Below are positions 22,796 through 35,217 of a stretch of DNA of 64,000 nucleotides, piece after piece; within the stretch, counting starts at the first letter, position 1, and every line of letters begins with the position of its first letter. Both the position numbers and the translations under genes were made by a program. Origin of the DNA: Tomocerus qinae (lineage: Eukaryota > Arthropoda > Collembola > Entomobryomorpha > Tomoceridae); contig CM034546.1 of NCBI GenBank assembly GCA_020055645.1, positions 82,894,001 to 82,958,000 of the forward strand. The letters are read 5' to 3'. The notes beneath the pieces were generated by a model. It was given only the letters and a program-made list of their open reading frames with translations, ran no database searches and had not been told where the DNA came from.

Positions 22796-22889
22796 TACAC
22801 TTTAGTATATTATTATCATCCCTCTAAGCTTTAAGGTTACACTTTGGCCCTGCATAGCAACCACAGGGGACTATCAAAATGCATGTTAA

Positions 22890-23225
22890 AAAATCTTTTA
22901 CATCGACTATTATAACTTCCGGAGGATCAGTCTGATTTTTATGGAACCTACATTTTTGGAACCGTGGACTATCAAGGAACAAAAGTTACCATTCGGAATT
23001 TTGATATAGTTGCTTTAAATGGACCAAAAACATCAACGTTTTATAAAAAACTAAAAATGACTCATTTTTTTGGGAATTTGATTTTTTTAAATGCATTTAA
23101 AACAACTATATCAAAATTCCGAATGGTAACTTTTGTTCCTTGATAGTCCACGGTTCCAAAAATGTAGGTCCCATAAAAATCAGACTGATCCTCCGGAAGT
23201 TATAACAGTCGATGTAAAGATATTA
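22890..23225. mobile_element. Foldback MITE, about 120-bp arms
   Basis: Left arm at about 22892-23016 contains aacttccggaggatcagtct and aaaagttaccattcggaatt. The right arm at 23101-23221 is its reverse complement with few changes. The loop is about 85 bp. Confidence 0.85.
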
Positions 23226-24296
23226 TGATGAATTTTAAATGCATGGAGGTTGACCCGAATTGCTGATGATGGAATACCGAGGGCATAAGTCAATGCAATT
23301 CCAAAAAATTAGTTTCTAGGAAACGGGGAAGTGTATTATATTATAAAGATTTCTATACTGACTTGTATAGTAGCATTTCCACCTGTCGTCATTGGCAATG
23401 TTATTACAAATACTTTAGTACAAAATCTTTTTTGTTTGCATCTTGCTTCAATGCATTCATACTTGTAAGTTTAAGTTATAACCATGGTTGTTATAACTAC
23501 TATCAAAGATGTCTATTGTCCATGTGACATAAACGGCCATCAAGTACAAGCATTGACACCGTAGTCATAGTGATATAGTACTAACCAAAGTACTAACCAA
23601 TAGATTTACAAATATTATACCATAAGACGGCCGTTTATGCCGCATGGAATTCATTTTGTTATTGACTTGATAGCATCTTGTTTATCAATATTGCACTGCC
23701 AAAACTTCCCCTTGAGGTAGTGGAATGGCCGGGTAGGTTAACTATGGGGTTTCGGATGTGACAATTGACGGGTTAAATTTTGGAAATTATATTTTTTTCG
23801 TTAGCAACCAACGTAAACAGCGTCCTTAATACAATTGCATTGCGTACTCAACCCTATGAAATAATACAATAATTAACTTTTTTAATTGTAGAAACATAGA
23901 TAGACTAGACTAGCTTTGCTTGCTGAAAGAAGCAACGGTTGACACATCACAAGATATCAAAAGTATTTTGTATACAATTAAAAATTTTAAGTGTTTTAAT
24001 TACATATAGAGTTTAGAACAGTGTATCTTACGATTTACGATGGTGGTAATGGTATTCATTCATGCTAAAAATGCTAGTCCGCACTTCCTTATATCACAAG
24101 TCTAATTCGAAATTCTGTATTTCATTAAATATTTCCCCTGGGAATGCTTTACGAAAATCATACAAAATTTTGCTAAGAAATTCTGTTCTGATTGGTCAAT
24201 TTTAAATGCATCGACCAATGAAACGCGATATTCATTTCCGTTTCGATTTGAAAATTATCTACCTTGAATAATTAAGACAGTATAATACATCTTAAG

Positions 24297-24674
24297 GATC
24301 CCATTATTTCATGTGCGGGAAAATTTGAAAATTGGACCATTTACATGTAAAAATAAAAGTCGCAAAGGCTTTTTAACTAATTGCTTAATTGAAAAAAATA
24401 AAGAGACAAAAAGTGTTTTTCATATTGTCATCTAAAAAGTGAAGTAGCTTTTTGACGATAGCACAATTCCTTCCCACTTTGGAAGGCTGTAAAATGGGAA
24501 GGAAGTGGGCTATCGTCAAAAAGCTACTTCACTAATTAGATGACAATATGAAAAACATTTTTTGTCTCTTTATTTTTTTCGATTAAGCAATTAGTTAAAA
24601 AGCCTTTGCGACTTTTATTTTTACATGTAAATGGTCCAATTTTCAAATTTTCCCGCACATGAAATAATGGGATA
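24297..24674. mobile_element. Foldback MITE flanked by CTTAAG
   Basis: The arms are about 180 bp and nearly identical: GATCCCATTATTTCATGTGC at the left and the complement of TATCCCATTATTTCATGTGC at the right. A central hairpin surrounds ccttcccactttggaagg. CTTAAG is present on both sides (24291-24296, 24675-24680), so the target duplication includes TTAA. TTAA is typical of piggyBac-type insertion, but the ends alone do not prove the family. Confidence 0.85.
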
Positions 24675-25009
24675 CTTAAGTGTTTCGGTTAGGTTAAGAT
24701 GTGGGTTTCGGTTACGATTTGTAATGCAATTATCAGGGGTAAATTTTCATAATTATATTTATTTCGTTACCGACCAACCGTGAAGCCCATCCTAAAGTTT
24801 ACCAATTTGATTGAGGAATGAGATCTAGCTGCCTAAATTCAGCCGCAAAATTAGCATTATTGATAAATTGAATTTATATGAATTGAATGTTATATTAATT
24901 GCTTAATTAGAGATAATTATACCATTAGAATTAGAATAATTATACAGAGATGTGTAAATATAACTGGGCCATACGAAATTATCAACCTTTCCAGAAAAGC
25001 CAGAAAAAT

Positions 25010-25164
25010 GTTTTTTTGGGGGGGGGCGACAAAATTTAAGCAAAAATATATACTATTTTCGCACGAAGGGCGAAACATTTTTAGGTTTTAAGGCAAAAAT
25101 TCCTTTCCTTTCTTCAACTTCGAGGGGGGGGGCGGGCTGGCCCTCCCCCTAGCTGCGGCACTGT
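25010..25164. mobile_element. hAT-like MITE, one end eroded
   Basis: It starts near gccagaaaaatg followed by a run of T then G, and ends ctagctgcggcactg, the complement of CAGTGCCGCAGCTAG. G- and C-rich runs lie at both margins, as in 25461-25602. Confidence 0.55.
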
Positions 25165-25232
25165 TGTGACGTCATAAATCGGTTTACGCATACTAAAAAA
25201 TTCAGAAGTGCCTGGGAATTCCAAACCTTTTG

Positions 25233-26227
25233 ATCCTGTCATCCCATGGGGACTATTTTAAATCCAGGGGGACATGAAAATCGCTTCTCATTGGTGGATG
25301 AGATTTTTTACTGACCAATCAGAACGCAGTATTTCATTTCAAAATTTTATATGATTTTCAAAAAGCATTCACAGGGGAAATATTTATTACAACATTTGAC
25401 TTCTGAGGTATTATACACTTTTGCATGTAATTTTATTATATCACCATCCTATGCTACACTCAGTGCCGCAGCCAGGGGGGGGGGACGCCCACCTCCCGAA
25501 ATCGAATAAAAGATAGGAATTTTTGCCTTAAAACAGAAAAATTTATGTTTTCAATTATTATTTGTCGGGCCCTCCCGAAATTATTTTCTGGCTGCGGCCC
25601 TGGGCTACATTTACATTTACCCTCTACGGATAACTGTAACAAGACAATTAGACTAAGCTAGTAGACATACTAGAGTATTTCAGCATACATTATCGATACA
25701 TAAATAAATACATAAATACTATAGATGCTGGAGTGTTTTATAGACAAGTTTTAATATAAATGTACATTATCGGTACTTGTAATTAACTTCATTGTATAAT
25801 AACGTATTATGAAATAAATACTCTCTATGAAATAATACACGATTAACTTTTAACAACAACAACTTTAGAGTACAATATTATATTATACCACCAGTCTAAG
25901 CTATAATACATCAGTAGATATCCTGTTGTTCGAAAGTTAATTCAGTAACATGTAGCTTATACTTGTATTATGCAGAGTTAAGTACGCAATGTAGTAAGTA
26001 TATAGCTTAGGATGGTGATAATAAAATTACACGCTACAAGCTGTATAATATCTCATAAGTCAAATGTTGCAATAAATATTTCCACTGTGGGAATGCCATA
26101 TGAAAATCATAAAATTTTGAAATGAAATGCTGCGTTCTGATTGGTCAATAAATAATTTCATCCACCAATGAGAAGCGATTTTCATGTCCCCCTGGATTTG
26201 AAAATAGTCCCTATGGGATGACAGGAT
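25233..26227. mobile_element. Long-TIR element W (995 bp)
   Basis: TIRs of about 220 bp: atcctgtcatcccatgggga at the left matches the complement of the right end, tccctatgggatgacaggat. The arms share aggggaaatatttatt-type and gattggtca motifs. A hAT-like MITE (25461-25602) is inserted at the inner end of the left TIR. Diverged pieces of W occur near 24085-24260 and 63060-63175. No coding sequence. Confidence 0.8.
25461..25602. mobile_element. hAT-like MITE nested in W
   Basis: The ends are CAGTGCCGCAGCCAG and the complement of CAGGGCCGCAGCCAG. The flanks gctacact and gctacatt form a 7/8-match target duplication (the right copy is one base away). Removing it leaves W's left arm continuous. 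Confidence 0.75.
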
Positions 26228-27920
26228 AAGTATTTTTCTTCGACTAGCCTTGGGAGATTATGGAGTGGCCGTTAGCAATATAACTTGGGTTCGGGGTACC
26301 AGAAACCATATAGCAATTCTAACACTCCTGGTTGTATTCTAAATTAATGTATTTTTGCACACTGCTATATGTATAAGCCCTATGGTCCAGATATTTTTGC
26401 ACATCGCTGTAGATAATAGAAAACTAGAGAGCTAACATCAAATGCCCCTCGGTAGAAAATCATTTTGAAATATTTTCCAATTAATAGCCGCTCCGGGGTA
26501 CAAACAAATCAATTTTGAATTAAATATTATTACAATGAATATGTGACTATTTAATTTGGTAGTAAGCAGTGTTCAAGATAAATATTCACTATAAACGTAA
26601 ATATTGAATGTTTACAAGAAGTGCGTTGTGAATTTATACATATAATATAATATTGTAATTTTCTTGTGAGTATGGTGATTCAATGGGGAATGGGGAAATA
26701 TGCCCTGAACCAGAATGGCTACACAAAACACAAGACACAAACTGAACAACTCCACCAGACAAATAGAACAATGCACCTCACGTCACACGTCTCACTCTCA
26801 AACTCAAATCCAACTTATCCAAATTCAATTACTTGTACTTTGCAGTTTTGCACTCAGTCCGAGTAGAAGATTGTTTGAATTATTTTGCCGATCCCGAATT
26901 TGTCGTCATGGATTTTGTCGCTTGTTTTAGCCCATCTGTTTCATGTTCCATCTCACTCATATCAAAATGGAGCATGTAGAGGAAGGGGCCGCAGGCCGAA
27001 GCGGTAGGATGCAGTCGAAAATTCGTTTCGCAAGATTGGGAGAAGTGCAAGGGCAGTCATTAGGCATGAAGGCACTCTGCTGGAAGGCCGTTTAGGACAT
27101 GTGCTAACAAAATATCACTGAATGCAGTCCTGTGTCCCTAAAGGAGTTTGAGCCTCTCTTAGCCGCTAGCCGCCAGCCTTTAAGAATTGCACGAAGTCGT
27201 GATTAGTGAACAATACCCGAAGTCTTATTGCTTGTACACCCGACATCACTTTAAAGAAATTCAACAAACAATAAGTTAGAAACAGTTGACCATGGTGATT
27301 CTTGGTCTTCAATTTTATACCCTATAAACCGTTATAGTGGAATGGGGTCATCGCAAGGATAGTATAGGGGAAGGTTCGGACACTAGCTGTTATTTTCATC
27401 GCCAATGGAGATGTCAGGTCACCCGGTGTCTCTCCCGAGGAGACTAGTATTTCATTTCCATGTAAACCCACTAAGTATGGCCTCGAGTGACGTCGCCCGA
27501 AGTCAAAATCCCATATAATGTTCCCATAAACCCCACCCACTTTTCTGTTGCATAGGGTCCACGGGTTGGGGTCATCCACTATATCGGGAAAATTAAACTT
27601 TGAAATTAAATTCTGTGGACATTTTGACGTTTTTCAACATGCAGATTCTAAATTTCGACTTCAATTTTATACCCATTTTCGTCCACTGGACTAAAAATGG
27701 GATGCTAAATGTTCGAAAGACCAGTCACCAGTGTGACAATGCGGATGTCAGATCCACCTATCTCGATAGCTCTATGTGTGGAATGTGAAGATGATAGACC
27801 AGTGTCTATCAAGTGTTAACTGTCCCTAGATTTCAGATCTAAAAACTGACAACTAACACTATGCCAAAAAGTAGGAAAACGAGAAGCAAGTAATAATTTT
27901 TATGGGTATTTATTATATTA
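26228..27920. other. AT-rich stretch without a recognised gene
   Basis: No gene recognised. A plus-strand frame at 26967-27089 (MEHVEEGAAGRSGRM, 41 codons) is GC-richer than its surroundings but matches nothing I know. At 27125-27215 there is a relative of the flanks of the MITE at 20811. A module with ggggtcatccactatatcgg at about 27560-27680 recurs at 31075-31200 and again at 31205-31240. Confidence 0.5.
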
Positions 27921-29443
27921 TAGTGAACCCAGCAAAGGGGCTAACCTAGCACTCAAGAGAAATTCAACAAGCAACCAATCCCAGTAATAAAAACAATCCC
28001 AAAAAAATCGTTGCTATTTGCTTTAGTGGCTTTACTATGCTTGGCATAGTACAATGTCCTGAATTTTAAAATAGTGCTATAAATTTTCAAAATGTTGAAA
28101 TCCATTGAGTCTGTCGAAGGTTATGTAAAAATGTTATTTGAAACCATTTTGAATCAGTCAAATGTTTTGGGGGCTCGTAACACCCCTCTAGGGCTATCTC
28201 TGTCCTCTCTGGTAGGAATTGATTGATATTGAAACTAAAGGTCCCACATATTTACCCAAATATACTTGTCAAGTTTTATTAAAAAGGTCCCATTGCTTTC
28301 TGAGATATTGAATATTGAAGTCAATTTTTTGTTGAACATTTTCAAGAGAAACTGCTTCTGAGCAGCATTAGTCCTGTTGCCTTAAATCAGCAATTTTTTG
28401 CAATTTTTGGCCATTTTTGAGAAGAAAATTCTCTTTTTCTCAGATTTAGGGGGGGGGCGCTCCGCCCACCCCCACCGCCCCCTACTAAATACGTGCTTGC
28501 AGGTCGACACCTACTTACCTTCACAGATGAACAAACAATCAATACCTGAAAAGCAATACAAAACATACATATCTACTACAAACACAAAGCACAATCAAAA
28601 TCAAAGACGTTGTTTGTTTTGTAATAATCACACACCAAATCTTAACACAGAAGTTTCATATTGAAACCTGATGTTAGAAAAAGCATAGCATATATTATAC
28701 GGACTTGCGCATTGCTCATTTTAGGGACATCACCCAAATGCAAACTTCTTCCTTAAGTTTTTATTAGATAGAAGATAGTGAACCCAGCTAAGGGGCGCAA
28801 TCACAGTAATAAAAACAATTCCGAAAAATCATCGTTATTTCCCTTAGGTTATTATATTTGTAAATACAATAATTTAAATATAGTTTTAGTTTCTACAGTG
28901 GTTGGAAAAATTATCTGCAGTTTCAACTTCCTGATAAAATAGATTTTACTAAACTACAACAATAACTGTAGATCGTAGCATCAAATACAGGGGACAATGA
29001 AAGACTCCATTTTTAATAAACAGCCCAATAAGTTACCAAAAAGCTCCCATATAAAATCAGAAAAATAAGATTCCCCCTGGGATTTTGGAAAAACGTACAA
29101 ATCCCATGAGTGCAACTTGCGAATTAATATTTTTGCAGGATAAATAGTGGCCCCCAATACTGTTATTTAATTCTACAAAAATATGTGCAAGCTGGCACAA
29201 AGGAATCAAGGGGGTCCAGGGGGTAATAAAAAGTAAAACCAACTCTACTAAAAAATGCTAAATAAGTGTATAGATTTAACAGAACCAATTTGGATTAGGA
29301 GTTTTGAAATGTTAATTAATACGCACATTACGATCATAACGAAATGTTCCCTTTCGCCAATCATTTCCATCACAAAATAATCATTTTATGTACATTTCTA
29401 TTTTTGTTTTGATGTTATAATAATTTCATAATAGGCCCCTATA

Positions 29444-30328
29444 GGGGACCACCCCAAATTGTCAATACCTTTTTGTCAACACCGAAATGTCAACACAATT
29501 TTGACCCCTTTGGTCGTCAACATCTTTTTGTCAACCCATTTAGACTTTTTGTCAACACAAGTTTAGCATCTCTTTTCCATGATTCATATATCACCGTTCA
29601 TTTTTGGTTGGACCACCACAGTGCTGGTACACTAGTAAAATAATCATTTTTTGAAAAAACGTTTTCTCGAAATGAAGCATGTATGAGCAGCTAGAAAAAA
29701 ATGCAAATGAAAGTTTAATAGCTATATATAATAAACATGTAAAAGAGTACGAATTTTAACATTAGTCAAAACTTAGACAACTAATTTTCTTGCTTCAACA
29801 TAAGTTAAAAATTTGAAATTAAAAGAATCATTCTCAAATATCGCTAAGAATATTTTAAAACCTTTTCTGAGTTTAAATAAAATTTTTGAAAATGACCCAT
29901 TAAATCGCTACCAGTCGCAGATGATCGTTCTGTGCATCGATGTGGAAATTCCTTAATGTACTTCAGAAAGAACAACACCGCAGTGAAAATTGGCTAGGAC
30001 TGTTGAGCGAAATAAGTTTCCTAGCAAGAAATGTCCACATGTTGTCCAGTATATCAAACGTTTAAAGTTATCCAAGTTTTTTACCTTTTACAGTTTGTAC
30101 CTTAATTTTTACTTGTACACTTCATTCATTCATTTTCATATTACCTTCATTATGTGACTGATTATCTAACGTTACTGTTTATTTTAATTTATTGCATTGA
30201 ATAAAAATTGCTGTTGACAAAATAGGACAAAATGACTTTGGTTATGTTGACAAAAAAGAAACTTGGTGTTGACAAAAAAATTTTCGTGTGTTGACAAAAA
30301 AGGGTTGACAATTCGGGGGTGAATCCCC
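29444..30328. mobile_element. 885-bp TIR element with subterminal GTCAAC repeats
   Basis: The ends are ggggaccaccccaaattgtc and, on the other strand, ggggattcacccccgaattg. TATA is present on both sides (29440-29443, 30329-30332) and once at the empty site in copy 1 (17979-17982). About six ttttgtcaac-type motifs lie within 130 bp of the left end, and about six in the opposite orientation near the right end, as expected of transposase-binding subterminal repeats. The interior is AT-rich with no transposase-like frame. Superfamily not assigned. Confidence 0.85.
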
Positions 30329-30347
30329 TATAGTGTATACATAATAG

Positions 30348-30552
30348 CAAGGTAGGTAAAATTTTAGATTGTCAGGGTGATACGGCATAAGGTAATTTCA
30401 TGCTCGAAAAACTTGATATTTTTTGCAACCACATAAGAGGCAACATTGCCCTTTGACCCCTGCAGTTACCTGGTTTCCGTTGCCATTGGCAACGAGGAGC
30501 ATGAAATTACCTTATGTCGCGTCCCCTTCAATCTAAAATTTTACTTACCTTG
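30348..30552. mobile_element. 205-bp hAT-like MITE
   Basis: TIRs caaggtaggtaaaattttag and caaggtaagtaaaattttag run about 24 bp. An internal inverted pair follows (ataaggtaatttcatgctc / gagcatgaaattaccttat). A perfect 8-bp duplication CATAATAG (30340-30347, 30553-30560) occurs once at the empty site in copy 1 (17964-17971, complementary strand). Non-autonomous. Confidence 0.92.
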
Positions 30553-31624
30553 CATAATAGTATAATAGGCACCCAGTACCATTGCTAAATTTCAAAATAA
30601 TTATGCATATTATCATTGTCTAATTTCGAAATAAGCTAATGTTAACCCATATTGGACTTCCTTGTTTGATGAAACATGTATTGTATACGCGCATGTGCAT
30701 TGCCACAAAATGCCGCATTGTCCATGGCATAGATAGATACATAGATAGTTACCTGCAACATAGGAAGAAATAATTTTATGATATAGAGATTACTTGCATA
30801 CACTCAGATTAAAATTAATTAACAAAACTTCAAAATCTAAAATTAATTCTATCTCTCTCGTTCCTACACACGTACACGTTGAGTTCTATTTCAATACTGA
30901 CACGAATCTCTCTCCAGACTCAATACAACGCGTTCTGAACGTCTCTTCTAAATTCTCAACGGATAACGCACATCAAATACACAAATTACAAAACATTAAT
31001 AGATGGCATTAAAAGTACACCAAATAAAAATACACTAAGTTGGTCGTCGACATCCATTAAACCGTTATAGTGGTATGGGGTCATCCACTATATCGGGAAA
31101 ATTAAACTTTGAAATTAAATACTGTAAATGGGCATTTTGACGTTTTTCAACATGCTGATTCTAAATTTGAACTTCAATTTTATGCCCCATAAACCGTTAT
31201 AATGGAATGGGGTCATCCACTATATCGAGAAAACTTTCAAATTAAATTCTGATCTTCATAATATGACACATCTTCATTCATAATATGTGACCTCACATCG
31301 ACATTTTTCGACGATAAATAAAATTTGATATCTTAAATCTCGTAGAGGTCAACAATTTTATGTTAACAAATGTTTTTTGCCCTATAAGCCATAACTTTAT
31401 AAGGGCTTTATTTTTTAATCGGGCAGAATTTTGATGAAACAATCCCTTATAAGAAAATATAACAGGTAAAAACCTGGAAAATAATATAGGGGGAGAATGC
31501 CAAAAAAAACTAAAAAAAAACAAGGCATTATTTTGAGATTGCGGTACGAGAAAATAATTAAATTTTACAAAAGTATTCTCTTAAATAATCTTCCCGTGAA
31601 TTTAAAGTTAAGTCATTCATAGTA

Positions 31625-32352
31625 ACATTCGTTTTGCAAAACACCAGGTATAAACAGAAGCACAAATCGATGTAATGGGCTAAAAAACGTTGATGTTGAA
31701 CTGCTTATATATTCAATAATACTTTTCTTCATTTGGTTACAACTGCTAACTGATCACATAAATTTACTAAAATTATAATAGCAAAATAGCAATAACAACT
31801 TACAACAACAGCAGAACAGAGGAAGAGTTCGGCTGAAATTAAGCAGCAGTACTTCGTTGCCGCCGTTGCCGTTGGGAGGTATCGGGGGTTAGTGGCAACA
31901 GCGGAAACGAAGTACCGCTGCCTAAATTCAGCCGAAGAGTTCTACAGAGTTCTGTCTGATGTTCTTGGGATTGCTATGTTATCAATTTAGTAAATGTAGT
32001 AAAATTATAATATTGAATTCGCATTTCAACAACAAGGTTTTAAATTACTATGTTCATATAACATCGATTTGTACTTCTGTTTATAGCTGGTGTTTTGCAA
32101 AACGAATGTTTATAAATATTATGATGGGCAAATGATTCATAATGATTCGACTTCGTTGTTGTATATTGCAACGTTTAAACTTTGTATACATTGTGTATAA
32201 TATTCATGGATGTATTGTATTTTGTAGTAATTGCAAAATGTTAATAAAATTCCCCCATCTGGGGAATCTATAGAATATTCATTACTGCAATAACCAATCA
32301 GATCGCTGGATTCAAAAAATTTCGACCAATCAGAATGCGTATCCAGGTGCAA
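31625..32352. mobile_element. Diverged Y-family foldback
   Basis: Inverted arms at about 31625-31800 and 31970-32112 share cattcgttttgcaaaacacc and acagaagcacaaatcgatgt. They surround a GC-rich hairpin at 31826-31938 (gttcggctgaa ... ttcagccgaa). The right part, 32117-32352, is recognisably the terminal repeat of Y (cccccatctggggaatctat, accaatcagaatgcgtatcc). The left end is not resolved. Confidence 0.6.
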
Positions 32353-33150
32353 CTCCTAAATTATAGCGGTTTCACGGACTACTGAAACCAAGGAAAATAG
32401 AATATAATATACTGAGAAGGAATGGTGTATTATTCGATTTATTGGGGGTTCGGAACAATTGAAAATGTGTGGAAAATTTACATGACTACAGCTGATCCCT
32501 AATTCCCCCCACTTGGGGATCTCTATGTAAATAAGCCTTCGCCAATGACGTCATTGGCGAGCTTTTCCCACCCACTTTTCATTTTTTAATTTCCCCATAG
32601 GGATGTGCCGCGGGTTGACTGAAACTATCAGTAATGTCAATAACAACGGAGCAACGGAGAGTTGACGATATACGGCAATTTTTTGTGCCCCTATTCAAGA
32701 TAAAATATTTGATTTGTTTTCTTCAAATCATAACATGATCGTACTCCTAATATGAGGGGTGTATAAAAATTAAATGCAATGTCAATATTTCAGTCATAAC
32801 TAATATAGAAAATGCTGTTGATTATTGAAATTGCGATTTGAAGAAACTGGGCTTTTAGTTTTCTACTTTAAATATATAAAGCGTGACTTCTGTGAAGTTG
32901 AAATTTGGTACCTTAAACCTTATTTCGAAATTATCGTCAACTACAACTAAAATCAGATGAAATCTGTTCGATATCTATTGAGAGTTGCATGCAAGTGAAT
33001 AGCTTTAAACTCACGGGTGATTATTTAGGAGAATACTTTTGTAAAGTTTCAATATTTTCTCATGTCGCAATCTCTAAATAATGCCTTGTTTTTTAGTTTT
33101 TCTGGCATTCTCACCGTATATTTTTCCAGGTTTTTAGCTGTTATATTTTA
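32353..33150. other. Interior of element Z, no gene
   Basis: AT-rich sequence with no recognised coding region. The last 160 bp are the right TIR of Z. A ccaatgacgtcattggcg dyad lies at 32542-32559. Confidence 0.4.
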
Positions 33151-33152
33151 CT

Positions 33153-33545
33153 AGTGAACCCAGCTAAGGGGCAAATCTAGCATTCAAGAGAAATTCAGCA
33201 GGCCACTTATCACAGTAATAAAAACAATTTCGAAAACACCCCATTAGGTTATTATGTTACCTTTATAAATACAAAGTATATTTAAATTAATATACTTTTA
33301 TAGTGAACCCAGCTAAGCGGGGCAAACTCAAGAGAATTTCAGTAGGCCACCCATCACAACAATAAAAATAATTCCAAAAAAATAATCGGTATTTCCCTTA
33401 AGTTATTATGTTATTATGTTAATCAAAACTGTTATTCAATTCTGCATAAAATGTGTTCAAACTGGTAGAAAGAAATCTTGGGGACAGTAAAAGTAACAGC
33501 AGGTCTATTAAAAAATGCTAAATAAGTTTGTCGATATATTGTAGC
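33153..33545 (+). repeat. Repeat X fragments, two in tandem
   Basis: agtgaacccagctaaggggc starts at 33153 and a second diverged start is at 33302. Both resemble the left part of X (cagtaataaaaacaattt; aaaaatgctaaataagttt). They stop before the BEL LTR. Confidence 0.7.
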
Positions 33546-33702
33546 AGTCAAGTCGTCTGGTGAGTTCGACCATCAAATTAGCCCTTAACTTTTTTGGCAA
33601 ACTTAAAACTTCTTCGAGAATACTGGTCTTAGGATGACAAAATTGGACTCCCAAATCGCAGAAAAACCTGGTTGAGGTGTGGTATTCTGCGTTTATTCAT
33701 AT

Positions 33703-33931
33703 TGGATAAACCTCGTTAATGCATTTTGGTATCTACACGAGGGAGCAAGACGTAAGTTCGAAACAGTCTTGTCTTGCCCCTTTGTTGAGTTTGGAATCTC
33801 TACAGGGAGACAGGACGTGTTAGTTCGAAACATTCTTGTCTCTAGCTTGTGCTTGAGCTTCTCACTCGTCCCTACACATTTACATGTAGTAGATAGGGAC
33901 AGTGGAAATCTCGTTAATCCATTCATGCGCT

Positions 33932-33975
<44 letters not shown>

Positions 33976-35217
33976 CAGTTACTCCCGAAGGAGTAAAGCC
34001 TACTCTCTTTCCCACAGCCAGCCTCCTGTACCTATCTTAGTGTTGAGTAGTAGTTTTTAGCAATACATGTGTAAGCAGAATAGTTCTAGCATAGCATGTA
34101 AGTCTAGTACCTACCTATCTATTAGTATGTAGCCCTCTATGTAGTCTAGTACCTACCTATATAATATAGTGGTTAGCCCTACCTACCTGTACCTACCTAT
34201 TAGATGTAGAACATAAAGGAAGTTTTTGGCGTAGCATTTCTCAGTAGCACGCGGAACCTCGTTGAAGACGCACATTATTTTTTGTCAGTTCTTCAAAAAA
34301 TATTTAATTTGCCCAATTAAATATTACTAGTGCTACCCTTAATTACCTTACCTGTAATTAACCATAAATTGATTATTGTGTGTTTGTTTGTGTATGTGTG
34401 CCATTATTATTACATAATAAAAATCGTGTTTATTACACAAAATTCAGTTCACGAAAGCACACATTACATTAAAGCATCCTGGATTTGGCATCTCTGGTTT
34501 TGGACTCTACCTGCAAGCGATATCGAAGTCAGCCCTCTACACATATTCATCTCCAATTTCGAGATATTAAGGTTTTAATTCGCAATACCTCGAAATTAGT
34601 AAATAGTAGTCATAGATACTTCCCAATCACCTGTACTTGAGCTTTATTTATGGAATTCCCTGTATTTTGAAAAACCCATGTTTACAAAATGTCACCTTTG
34701 CTAATCAATTCCACTCAATCACCAATAATAAACCTAAGTAAATTTCTACTTCCTAGTATTGTTATTTTCATGTTATAATGATTTATGAAACAACTCATTA
34801 CGTTGGTTTAGAGGAAATGCATGAGTATGCGCATTTTGCTTTTAAGGAACCTGCATCTATTACGTGTGCAGTTGTTGGGGGAGTATATACCCAAAAGTGT
34901 TACAGTCAGTACTTGCGATTTCCGTTAAACATTGGCGAGGGGGTTTTGCGTTACGTAATATATGCACGTTCCCTAGGATCTCCTACCACCCATACATAGA
35001 GACATAGATAGGTTGGTACATGCCCCTATGCATTGTTCGGTGGTTTAGAGAAACTGAGCATGCGCATTTTGATTTTCGGAACACCCTACCAACCGTACAT
35101 ACATAGATAGATAGACACGTAAATTTTATCGATTCTGCGATTATAATATAGAGATTGTTTTTCATGATATATCACGTTTATAACTATCATATAACTATGA
35201 ACTACAAAAGATTTAAC
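33703..35217 (+). repeat. 5' LTR of the BEL element (1,515 bp)
   Basis: Begins TGGATAAACCTCGTTAATGC and is repeated at 40038-41374. The bases at 34090-34267, rich in acctacctat motifs, are missing from the 3' copy; otherwise lengths are equal (1515 - 178 = 1337). I noticed one substitution (near 33905). The part from about 34650 on resembles 42100-42440, outside the element. A minus-strand open frame here is incidental. Confidence 0.9.
34090..34267. repeat. 178-bp segment present only in the 5' LTR
   Basis: Contains gtctagtacctacctat twice plus related acctacc repeats. The junction in the 3' copy (ttctag|acgcac) shares AG with both ends, consistent with a microhomology deletion there. Insertion in the 5' copy is less likely because no duplication flanks it. 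Confidence 0.8.

Larger units (their letters stand above)
27921..30792 (+). repeat. Repeat X, copy 2, with two insertions
   Basis: Starts tagtgaacccagcaaagggg and ends gatatagagatta; the reverse complement of 17732-19501. Its length is 2,872 bp against 1,770 bp. The difference equals exactly the two insertions plus their target duplications (889 + 213 bp). The two copies therefore have no other net length change and are nearly identical by eye. No coding sequence. Confidence 0.9.
31454..33150. mobile_element. Long-TIR element Z
   Basis: The left arm (31454 to about 31620: aaaatataacaggtaaaaac, then ggagaatgccaaaaaaaac and aagtattctcttaaataatc) matches the reverse complement of about 32990-33150. 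TIRs are at least 160 bp but diverged. The interior contains a Y-type foldback (31625-32352). No ORF of note. Confidence 0.7.

Noticed and set aside
27322-27579. 85-codon minus-strand frame (MDDPNPWTLC...)
   Set aside because: It overlaps a module with ggggtcatccactatatcgg repeated at 31075-31240, so it is repeat-derived.
30794-31012. 72-codon plus-strand frame after repeat X
   Set aside because: No recognised domain, AT-rich, no splice or start support; likely chance.
33679-34999. Short frames in the BEL LTRs
   Set aside because: Present in both LTRs without recognisable domains; the LTR explains the sequence.
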